Of a stretch of DNA of 56,888 nt, positions 36,534-43,629 are shown piece after piece. Both the position numbers and the translations under genes were made by a program. The stretch lies in NCBI GenBank assembly GCA_002419285.1, contig DIFU01000077.1:1-56888 (forward strand). Reading direction: 5' to 3'. The DNA comes from Prolixibacteraceae bacterium UBA5740 (GTDB taxonomy: Bacteria > Bacteroidota > Bacteroidia > Bacteroidales > Prolixibacteraceae). The notes beneath the pieces are model-generated. The model was not told the origin of the DNA, did no database searches, and saw only the letters and a program-made list of their open reading frames with translations. Positions within the stretch are counted from its first letter, which is position 1; every line of letters begins with the position of its first letter.

Positions 36534-38063
36534 ATGCAGGAAAAAATTCTTATTCTTGATTTTGGTTCACAGTACACACAGCTTATCGGCCGCAGAATAC
36601 GTGAGCTGAATGTCTATTGCGAGATCCACCCCTTTAACCATTTCCCGGCTATTGACGAACATGTCAAGGGAGTAATACTTTCCGGAAGTCCATCATCGGT
36701 AAGGGCAAATGAAGCTCTGCACCCCGACCTTAGCCAAATAAAAGGGAAAATTCCTCTTCTTGGAATATGTTATGGCGCACAGTATCTGGCACATTTTTAT
36801 GGTGGTGAAGTTGCCCCGTCCGATTCGAGGGAATATGGCCGGGCAAATCTGGGTTTTATCGACCATGATTGTATCCTTTTCAATAATATGACAAAACATA
36901 CCCAGGTATGGATGTCACATGGCGATACAATTGTCAAGCTTCCTCCAAGTTATAAAGTTACTGCATCAACCGAAGATGTTGAACTCGCTGCATACAAAAT
37001 TGAAAATGAGGATACCTGGGCAATACAGTTCCATCCCGAAGTTTATCATACAACCGAAGGCAGTCTACTTTTAAAAAATTTCGTTGTTGAAATTTGTGGA
37101 TGTCATCAGGACTGGACACCTGCCTCCTTCGTGGAGTCAACTGTTCATGACCTTAAGACCAGACTGGGTAACGACAAGGTAGTCCTCGGGTTGTCGGGTG
37201 GCGTCGATTCTTCTGTGGCTGCTTTGCTTCTCAATCGGGCGATTGGCAAAAACCTGACCTGCATTTTTGTGGATCATGGCTTATTGAGAAAAAATGAATT
37301 CAATTCCGTATTGCATTCCTATGAAGATATGGGGCTGAATGTCATTGGAGTAAAAGCTGCCGATAAATTCTTCACTGATCTCAAAGGTGTTACGGAGCCA
37401 GAAAAAAAACGCAAAATCATTGGCCGCAACTTCATCGAAGTTTTCGATCAGGAAGCTCATAAAATTCAGGATGTAAAGTGGCTGGCCCAAGGCACTATTT
37501 ATCCAGATGTAATTGAATCAGTCTCAGTTAATGGCCCTTCTGCAACAATTAAATCGCATCACAACGTTGGCGGTTTACCTGAAAAGATGAAACTGAAGGT
37601 TGTTGAACCCTTACGGCTCCTGTTTAAAGACGAAGTACGCCGAGTTGGAAAAGCCCTTGGACTTAAGGATGAATTACTCGGCAGACATCCTTTCCCCGGC
37701 CCAGGATTAGGAATCCGAATTTTGGGTGAAGTATCTGAAGAAAAAGTGAAAATTCTTCAAGATGCCGATGATATTTTTATTAAAGGGCTTAAAGACTGGA
37801 ACCTATACGATAAGGTTTGGCAAGCTGGAGTCATGCTTCTACCTGTTCAGTCAGTCGGCGTAATGGGTGATGAAAGAACCTATGAAAACACCATAGCCTT
37901 AAGAGCGGTCACATCAACCGATGGAATGACTGCAGACTGGGTACATCTTCCTTACGATTTTATGGCGAAAATGAGTAATGAAATCATCAATCGGGTCAAG
38001 GGTGTCAACCGGGTTGTATACGATATCAGCTCAAAACCACCCGCAACTATCGAATGGGAATAA
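36534..38063 (+). CDS. guaA: GMP synthase (glutamine-hydrolysing)
   Basis: A 509-residue cytoplasmic enzyme that aminates XMP to GMP using glutamine and ATP. The class-I amidotransferase domain (1-195) has the catalytic triad Cys 79 in GICYGAQYL and His 167 and Glu 169 in QFHPEVYHT. The ATP-pyrophosphatase domain carries the PP-loop LSGGVDSSVAA at 220-230. The C-terminal dimerisation and XMP-binding domain includes GRHPFPGPGLGIRILGEV and ends in KPPATIEWE, as in all GuaA proteins. All active-site residues are present. Gene start and promoter agree closely. Confidence 0.97.
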   Translation: MQEKILILDFGSQYTQLIGRRIRELNVYCEIHPFNHFPAIDEHVKGVILSGSPSSVRANEALHPDLSQIKGKIPLLGICYGAQYLAHFYGGEVAPSDSREYGRANLGFIDHDCILFNNMTKHTQVWMSHGDTIVKLPPSYKVTASTEDVELAAYKIENEDTWAIQFHPEVYHTTEGSLLLKNFVVEICGCHQDWTPASFVESTVHDLKTRLGNDKVVLGLSGGVDSSVAALLLNRAIGKNLTCIFVDHGLLRKNEFNSVLHSYEDMGLNVIGVKAADKFFTDLKGVTEPEKKRKIIGRNFIEVFDQEAHKIQDVKWLAQGTIYPDVIESVSVNGPSATIKSHHNVGGLPEKMKLKVVEPLRLLFKDEVRRVGKALGLKDELLGRHPFPGPGLGIRILGEVSEEKVKILQDADDIFIKGLKDWNLYDKVWQAGVMLLPVQSVGVMGDERTYENTIALRAVTSTDGMTADWVHLPYDFMAKMSNEIINRVKGVNRVVYDISSKPPATIEWE

Positions 38064-38322
38064 AATAGTTGTTCAATACAAATCAGTTCAGATGTAATAT
38101 TATTCGTTTGACTTATTTATGCGTAAAAGGGTAAAATATGGCACAGCTTTTGAATTTTCATCAGTAGCACAGAGAATCAAATGTTTGGAATCTTTATAAG
38201 ATTTTAGCTTGGTTCTTGATGCCCAAAAAACGATAGACGCTGATTATCTGGATTCTAACTTGAACCGGTCATTACCGGCGTTTACAGGAGTTATTAATAC
38301 TTATAAATATATGGAGATGAAA

Positions 38323-39942
38323 ATGAACACAATGATAAAAAGCCTGTTCATTCTGGCGATAATCCTTGGACTGGCATCATCAACCTATGCCCAAAAACCT
38401 GCTGCTGCACAAAATGCGCAGGAAAACAGCCAAAAATTTGCCCGTTTGCTTCGGCTGGTTGAGTCATATTATGTAGACTCAACCAATATTGGTGAATTGA
38501 CGGAAAAAGCAATTACTTCTCTTTTACAAGACCTTGATCCTCATTCAGTTTATATTTCAAAAGAAGAGGTGGAACGAATGAATGAACCTCTCCAGGGGAA
38601 TTTCGAAGGTATAGGTATATCATTTAATATACACAAGGATACTCTTTTGGTTTTATCAACTGTGCCAGGTGGACCATCTGAGAAAATTGGAATTATGGCA
38701 GGTGATCGTTTCATTTATATTGATGGCAGGAATGTTGCCGGGATAGGCATTGAAAACGAGGATGTAATGAAGATGCTCCGTGGGGAAAAAGGCACCAAGG
38801 TTGAAATCAGAGTAAAAAGAAGAAGTATTGCGGAACTAATCGACTTTACAATTATTCGCGATAAAATTCCGATAAACAGCCTTGAAGCTTCTTACATGAT
38901 TGATAAGGAAACCGGGTATATTAAACTAAACCGTTTTGCGGCAACAACTATTGAAGAGTTTAGGACAGCCATGACCGGACTTCAGTCCCAAAATATAAAG
39001 AACCTTATTCTTGATCTTAGAGGTAATGGTGGAGGATACCTGAAAGCAGCCATCGATTTGGCAGATGAATTTCTTCCCGGAAATAGTCTGGTGGTTTACA
39101 CTGAAGGCATAAATAACCCCAAGCGGGATTACAAGGCAACACAAGAAGGTTCATTTGAAAAAGGGAAATTAGTTGTGCTAATGAATGAGGGTTCTGCATC
39201 TGCCAGCGAAATTGTTGCAGGAGCAATCCAGGACTGGGACCGGGGTGTCATTATTGGAAGACGGTCTTTTGGTAAAGGGTTGGTTCAACAACCATTTTTC
39301 CTTACCGATGGTTCTATGGTACGACTAACAACAGCGCATTACTATACACCAAGTGGCAGAGGAATCCAAAAACCATACGAAAACGGAGTCGAAGATTATC
39401 GCAATGATTATCAGCGAAGACTTGAAAGCGGTGAGATGTTTAGTGCCGATAGCATATCATTTCCAGATTCCTTAAAATATAAAACATTGATTAATGAAAG
39501 AATCGTTTACGGAGGTGGGGGTATTATGCCTGATATTTTCGTAAGCCTCGATACATCATACCTTTATCGCTATTACAACCGCATTCAGAGAAACCAGTTA
39601 ATCAATAATTTCTCCCTTGAATATCTGGATAAAAACCGTAATTCACTAACAAAGAAGTATCCCGACTTCAATCAGTTCAACATGAAATTCAATGCTACTG
39701 ACGACATGGTCGAAACGATTGTAGCCAACGGAGAAAAAGAAGGAATTGAACGGGATCAGGAAAGCATCAATTTTACTTTGGAACAAATGAAGAAGGAGAT
39801 CAAGGCCATCATTGCCCGGGATCTTTTTACAAGAGATAATTTTTACCGGATACTCAATCAAGACGATAAAACCATCCTAAAAGCATTGGAATTATTGCAG
39901 GACCAGAAGATGTACCAGGATTTTCTGGTTAAAATTGATTAA
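38323..39942 (+). CDS. S41-family C-terminal processing peptidase
   Basis: A 539-residue exported serine protease of the CtpA/Prc family, which trims or degrades periplasmic proteins. The signal peptide MIKSLFILAIILGLASSTYA precedes the catalytic region. A PDZ domain spans about 95-170 (FEGIGISFNIHKDTLLVLS, GIMAGDRFIYIDG). The catalytic serine is in NEGSASASEIVAG near residue 291, and the general-base Lys is in RRSFGKGLVQ near 318. The last 170 residues are a helical extension common in Bacteroidota members. I start at the ATG at 38323, preceded by GGAG; the frame is open for another 114 bases upstream but the extra residues do not look like a protein start. The pnuC gene follows 11 bases later. 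Confidence 0.93.
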   Translation: MNTMIKSLFILAIILGLASSTYAQKPAAAQNAQENSQKFARLLRLVESYYVDSTNIGELTEKAITSLLQDLDPHSVYISKEEVERMNEPLQGNFEGIGISFNIHKDTLLVLSTVPGGPSEKIGIMAGDRFIYIDGRNVAGIGIENEDVMKMLRGEKGTKVEIRVKRRSIAELIDFTIIRDKIPINSLEASYMIDKETGYIKLNRFAATTIEEFRTAMTGLQSQNIKNLILDLRGNGGGYLKAAIDLADEFLPGNSLVVYTEGINNPKRDYKATQEGSFEKGKLVVLMNEGSASASEIVAGAIQDWDRGVIIGRRSFGKGLVQQPFFLTDGSMVRLTTAHYYTPSGRGIQKPYENGVEDYRNDYQRRLESGEMFSADSISFPDSLKYKTLINERIVYGGGGIMPDIFVSLDTSYLYRYYNRIQRNQLINNFSLEYLDKNRNSLTKKYPDFNQFNMKFNATDDMVETIVANGEKEGIERDQESINFTLEQMKKEIKAIIARDLFTRDNFYRILNQDDKTILKALELLQDQKMYQDFLVKID

Positions 39943-39953
39943 TCCATATCAGG

Positions 39954-40541
39954 ATGTCTCTTAAGTTGATCGATTGGCTTTCAGCCAATTATATTGAGTT
40001 GGCAGGTGCTATTCTGGGCCTTGCATATATTCTCTTCTCTATCAGGCAGCATATACTCACTTGGATTACAGGACTGCTTACTTCTGCGCTCTATATTGTA
40101 GTCTTCTTTGAGGCAAAATTATATGCCGATATGGGATTACAGTTTTATTATGTAATCATCAGCCTGTATGGTTGGTATCTGTGGAGAAATAATCCAAAAC
40201 TGGATGAAAAAGCCACATTACAAGTTACCCTTACCAGCCGAAATTTTGCATTCGTCGCTGCAAACGCAACCTGGATAATATTTCTATTCATTCGGTTTAT
40301 TTTAATCCGTTATACCGATTCAATGGTACCCAACATGGATGCAGCGACCACAGCGCTCAGTATCACTGCCACATATATGCTTGCCCGGAAAATGATTGAT
40401 CATTGGGTAATCTGGATAATTGTTGATCTTGTTTCTGCCGGATTGTATATTTACAAAGGTTTGTGGGCAACTGCAATTCTGTTTTTTGTTTATACCATCA
40501 TGGCAATCGTTGGTTATAAACAATGGAGAAAAGAATTATAA
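39954..40541 (+). CDS. pnuC: PnuC-family nicotinamide riboside transporter
   Basis: A 195-residue inner-membrane transporter of the PnuC family with about seven membrane helices. Conserved segments are LAYILFSIRQHILTWITGLL and QFYYVIISLYGWYLW, plus the C-terminal WVIWIIVDLVSAGLYIYKGL. Family members import nicotinamide riboside by facilitated diffusion, or thiamine in the PnuT subgroup. The next gene, five bases after this stop, encodes a NadR-type ribosylnicotinamide kinase that would trap the imported compound by phosphorylation, so nicotinamide riboside is the likely substrate. There is no thiamine pyrophosphate riboswitch in front. Confidence 0.92.
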   Translation: MSLKLIDWLSANYIELAGAILGLAYILFSIRQHILTWITGLLTSALYIVVFFEAKLYADMGLQFYYVIISLYGWYLWRNNPKLDEKATLQVTLTSRNFAFVAANATWIIFLFIRFILIRYTDSMVPNMDAATTALSITATYMLARKMIDHWVIWIIVDLVSAGLYIYKGLWATAILFFVYTIMAIVGYKQWRKEL

Positions 40542-40546
40542 TTGTA

Positions 40547-41092
40547 ATGAATAACGGCATTAGAAGACCAAAGATTGTAGTATTAACCGGGGCCGAATCC
40601 ACCGGAAAATCTGTACTTAGCGATGCTTTAGCAAGACATTATAATGCACCCTGGTTTCCTGAATTCGCAAGGGACTTTGTGCTGAAACTCGATCATCATT
40701 ATTACATGGATGACGTAATATCCATTGCCAGGATGCAGAGGGCACAGATGCAGGCTGCTTTAAACCTTAAAGCAGACATTGTATTCTTTGATACTTGGTT
40801 GATTATTACTCAGATCTGGCTTAAAGTACTTTACAATGCCGAGCCTACGTGGATACCAAAAATAATTAGGTCTGCCCCTATCGATCTCATTTTGTTGTGC
40901 GACACCGATATCCCATGGGAGCCCGATCCAATAAGAGAGAATGGAGGCGAAAGGAGAAATCAGCTTTCAGAAATCTATAAGAGAACCATTGAAAATTATG
41001 GATTTCCCTTCCAATTGGTGCAAGGCAAAGGTGATATCAGAACTAAAAATGCAATAGATTTGACAAATCACTTTCTACAATTAAAAACATAG
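40547..41092 (+). CDS. NadR-like ribosylnicotinamide kinase (AAA_28)
   Basis: A 181-residue P-loop kinase matching the C-terminal ribosylnicotinamide kinase domain of NadR, without the repressor or NMN adenylyltransferase domains. Walker A is LTGAESTGKSVLSDAL. VFFDTWLIIT is the Walker-B-like motif, and LLCDTDIPWEPDPIRENGG with a following Arg pair is the NadR signature. It should phosphorylate nicotinamide riboside to NMN. I use the ATG at 40547, five bases after the pnuC stop; an ATG at 40523 lies inside pnuC and would add eight residues before the normal start. The pairing with pnuC supports NAD salvage. Confidence 0.9.
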   Translation: MNNGIRRPKIVVLTGAESTGKSVLSDALARHYNAPWFPEFARDFVLKLDHHYYMDDVISIARMQRAQMQAALNLKADIVFFDTWLIITQIWLKVLYNAEPTWIPKIIRSAPIDLILLCDTDIPWEPDPIRENGGERRNQLSEIYKRTIENYGFPFQLVQGKGDIRTKNAIDLTNHFLQLKT

Positions 41093-41114
41093 CCTAATTT
41101 TATCTCCATAAATG

Positions 41115-41134
41115 CCCCGGGGACTGTGAAGTCC
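41115..41134 (+). other. GC-rich palindrome and hairpin upstream of cysE
   Basis: CCCCGGGG (41115-41122) overlaps GGACT-GTGA-AGTCC (41121-41134). The two can form mutually exclusive hairpins in an otherwise AT-rich 107-base gap. No T tract follows, so it is not a standard terminator. It might be a leader structure of cysE. Confidence 0.4.
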
Positions 41135-41199
41135 GCATTATTAAAACTTTCACTATCGAGAAACACTGAATCAGATCAACAGTTTAAAACGGCATTCAC

Positions 41200-42126
41200 A
41201 TGAACGACTTGGAATTTCACAGTAGGATCGGAACCACAATAAGAGAGCTGTCAAATCCTGAAAATTATAACCTTGTTTGCCACGAACACATTCAAGGTGA
41301 ACCCATGCCTTCAATATTCAAACTGAAAAGAATTATTGAATTGGTTCGTGAGATTATTTTTCCGGGCTATTTCGGGAGTACTTCACTACGTCCCAATACA
41401 ATCAAACATTATATGGGTGTTTATATTGACGAACTATATGATTTACTCTGTGGGGAAATTTTGGCTGGATTGTGTTTTGAATGTCGCGATCAATCAGAAA
41501 ATAAACTTTCCAGACATACCATCATGGCAAAGGAAATGGCATTGGGATTTATAGACACTCTTCCGGAAATAAGAAGGAGTCTGGTAAACGATGTTAAGTC
41601 AACCTACATTGGCGACCCAGCCGCCATAAGTTTTGGCGAAGTGATTTTTTGCTATCCCGGAATTAAAGCCATCACAAATTACCGTGTAGCTCATCGGATG
41701 CATAAACTCGGAGTGCCATTGATCCCCAGGTATATTTCAGAAATGGCGCACAGTGAAACAGGAATTGATATACACCCAGAAGCCGCGATTGGCGAGTATT
41801 TTACAATTGACCACGGTACGGGAGTGGTTATAGGTTCGACTTGCATTATCGGTGATAATGTCAAAATTTATCAGGGAGTTACTTTGGGTGCCAAAAGTTT
41901 TGAATTGGATGAGCATGGTAATCCGGTAAAAGGTGTACCCCGCCATCCAATCGTGGAAGACAATGTAGTAATATATGCCGGAGCAACTATACTGGGAAGA
42001 ATTACCATTGGTAAGAACTCAATAATCGGTGGTAATGTTTGGGTGACCAAAAACCTGCCACCTGATTCAAAAGTAGTACAAAGTTATGCCAGGGAGAACC
42101 ATTTTTGGGATGGTGCTGGTATTTAA
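41200..42126 (+). CDS. cysE: Serine O-acetyltransferase
   Basis: A 308-residue hexapeptide-repeat acetyltransferase that makes O-acetylserine from serine and acetyl-CoA, the first step of cysteine synthesis. The N-terminal alpha-helical domain is long (to about 170). The left-handed beta-helix includes GIDIHPEAAIGEYFTIDHG with the catalytic Asp-His, then GVVIGSTCIIGDNVKIYQGV and GATILGRITIGKNSIIGGN. The N-terminus resembles the longer EpsC-type versions common in Bacteroidota. No cysteine synthase gene is adjacent. The methyltransferase gene follows after 18 bases, so the two may be co-transcribed. Confidence 0.92.
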   Translation: MNDLEFHSRIGTTIRELSNPENYNLVCHEHIQGEPMPSIFKLKRIIELVREIIFPGYFGSTSLRPNTIKHYMGVYIDELYDLLCGEILAGLCFECRDQSENKLSRHTIMAKEMALGFIDTLPEIRRSLVNDVKSTYIGDPAAISFGEVIFCYPGIKAITNYRVAHRMHKLGVPLIPRYISEMAHSETGIDIHPEAAIGEYFTIDHGTGVVIGSTCIIGDNVKIYQGVTLGAKSFELDEHGNPVKGVPRHPIVEDNVVIYAGATILGRITIGKNSIIGGNVWVTKNLPPDSKVVQSYARENHFWDGAGI

Positions 42127-42144
42127 TTATAAAAAATAAAGATT

Positions 42145-43308
42145 GTGAAAAATTACACCATTACGGTTAAGACCTTAGAGGGGCTGGAATCGGTTCTTTC
42201 AGAAGAAATTCGTCAGATTGGGGGAATTAACATCAATATTGGGAACCGTGCCGTATTTTTCGAGGGCGATTTAGCAATGGTATACAGGGCAAATTACAGG
42301 CTCAGGACAGCCCTCAGGGTTTTCAGGCAGATCGACACTTTCAGATTCAACAATGTGGATGATTTTTACTTGAAATGCCTTCGGATGAAGTGGGAAAGCT
42401 TAATGAACTTAAACCAGACTTTCTCCATTCAAAGTACCGTTTTTCATTCCGACATTTTCAAAAACAGCATGTTTGCCTCACTGAAGGTTAAAGATGCAAT
42501 TGCAGACCGCTTTAGACAGCGCTTTGGATCACGCCCTGATGTTGATACCCAGGCTCCGGACATCATTTTCAATGTGCATATCAGCAATGATCAGGCGACC
42601 ATTTCGCTTGACAGTTCAGGAGAATCGTTGCATAAACGAGGATATAGGCAAGTTCAGGGAGATGCACCACTCAGCGAGGTTTTGGCAGCTGGGATGATAC
42701 TGATGACCGGATGGGATGGCAGTACTGACTTTCTTGATCCTATGTGCGGATCAGGGACATTGCCGATTGAAGCGGCCTTAATCGCACGAAATATACCACC
42801 AGGAAAATACCGTAAGACTTATAGTTTTATGTCGTGGAAAGATTATGATTCCGATTTATTCGAAAAGATAAAACAGGAGCCTGAAAACAGGGAATTCACA
42901 GGGAAAATTTATGCCTCAGATATTCTGAATAAAAATATACTTGCTTCACAATCCAATGCACGGTCGGCAAGGGTCTATAATCTGATCCAATTTGAAAAGG
43001 GAAACTTCGCTGATCTTAACCTGCCGTTAAATAACGCGACACTGATAATGAATCCTCCTTATGGTGAGAGACTTGTTTTGCCCGATTTGGAAAGCCTCTA
43101 TACAATGATTGGCGAAAGATTGAAACACCAATATACATCGAATCAGGCATGGATATTAAGTTCATCCGCTAACCTGATACACAGAATTGGACTCAAACCA
43201 TCTCTTAAGGTTGACCTTCTCAATGGGTCAATCGAATGCACTTATCAGAAATATGAACTTTTTGAAGGAAAAAGAATAGACAGGGTTGTCAAAAAAAGAT
43301 TGATGTGA
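42145..43308 (+). CDS. THUMP-domain rRNA guanine-N2 methyltransferase (RlmL/YpsC-like)
   Basis: A 387-residue SAM-dependent RNA methyltransferase. An N-terminal ferredoxin-like plus THUMP region (residues about 1-155, with LKVKDAIADRFRQRFGSRPDV) binds the rRNA. The Rossmann-fold catalytic part has the SAM loop DPMCGSGTLPIEAALIA and the NPPY catalytic motif in MNPPYGERL. This build corresponds to the N-terminal half of E. coli RlmL or Bacillus YpsC, which form m2G2445 in 23S rRNA. The start is a GTG at 42145; no ATG gives a full domain. The gene ends 58 bases before the convergent GG-leader peptide gene. Confidence 0.92.
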   Translation: MKNYTITVKTLEGLESVLSEEIRQIGGININIGNRAVFFEGDLAMVYRANYRLRTALRVFRQIDTFRFNNVDDFYLKCLRMKWESLMNLNQTFSIQSTVFHSDIFKNSMFASLKVKDAIADRFRQRFGSRPDVDTQAPDIIFNVHISNDQATISLDSSGESLHKRGYRQVQGDAPLSEVLAAGMILMTGWDGSTDFLDPMCGSGTLPIEAALIARNIPPGKYRKTYSFMSWKDYDSDLFEKIKQEPENREFTGKIYASDILNKNILASQSNARSARVYNLIQFEKGNFADLNLPLNNATLIMNPPYGERLVLPDLESLYTMIGERLKHQYTSNQAWILSSSANLIHRIGLKPSLKVDLLNGSIECTYQKYELFEGKRIDRVVKKRLM

Positions 43309-43366
43309 AATAGTTTATCCACCTCTTTCGACAACGAAATCAAACCGGTAACTTAATTATGTAGAA

Positions 43367-43525
43367 TTATTGTTCGCGGGTATCGTAAATGTCAATGTCC
43401 TTGGTTCTCAATTTCGGAGTTGAATCACCACCACGGATGTTATTCATTTCAGAAATAGTCAATACTTCAACACCGAATACATTGACTTTATTATCTTTAC
43501 GATTGTTGTTGCTGATAGTTTTCAT
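43367..43525 (-). CDS. Double-glycine leader micropeptide (52 residues)
   Basis: A 52-codon ORF read by hand on the minus strand, starting MKTISNNNRK. It is too short for usual ORF cut-offs. Residues 21-33 contain VLTISEMNNIRGG, the hallmark of Bacteroidota GG-leader peptides: a hydrophobic/Glu-Met helix ending in Gly-Gly. The predicted mature part is the 19-residue DSTPKLRTKDIDIYDTREQ, which is highly charged with no Cys and few aromatic residues, so a lanthipeptide or sactipeptide is unlikely. GG leaders are normally cleaved by C39-type peptidase/ABC transporters, but none is in the window. Its start lies about 100 bases from the divergent TPR-CHAT protease gene. The coding call rests on the intact frame plus this motif, without homologue alignment. 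Confidence 0.72.
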   Translation of the reverse strand: MKTISNNNRKDNKVNVFGVEVLTISEMNNIRGGDSTPKLRTKDIDIYDTREQ

Positions 43526-43629
43526 TGTCTCAAGGATAAATCGTTAAACTTTTATACATTCACTCTCACATTAATATTCCTGAAATGAGGAAAAGGTAAC
43601 CCAGGTAAATTGAGTTTTTTTTGAAAAAA
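43526..43629. promoter_or_regulatory. Divergent promoter region between GG peptide and TPR-CHAT genes
   Basis: A 104-base AT-rich gap that must hold the promoters of both divergent genes. On the minus strand TATCCTTG (complement of 43531-43538) is one mismatch from the -7 consensus and sits very close to the peptide ATG, which would give an almost leaderless mRNA. I see no good -33 element for it and no clear promoter for the CHAT gene. One possibility is that the downstream sigma factor reads non-consensus promoters here. Confidence 0.35.

Noticed and set aside
43367..43525. Peptide as a lanthipeptide or sactipeptide precursor
   Set aside because: The predicted mature part has no cysteine and no modification enzyme gene is nearby.
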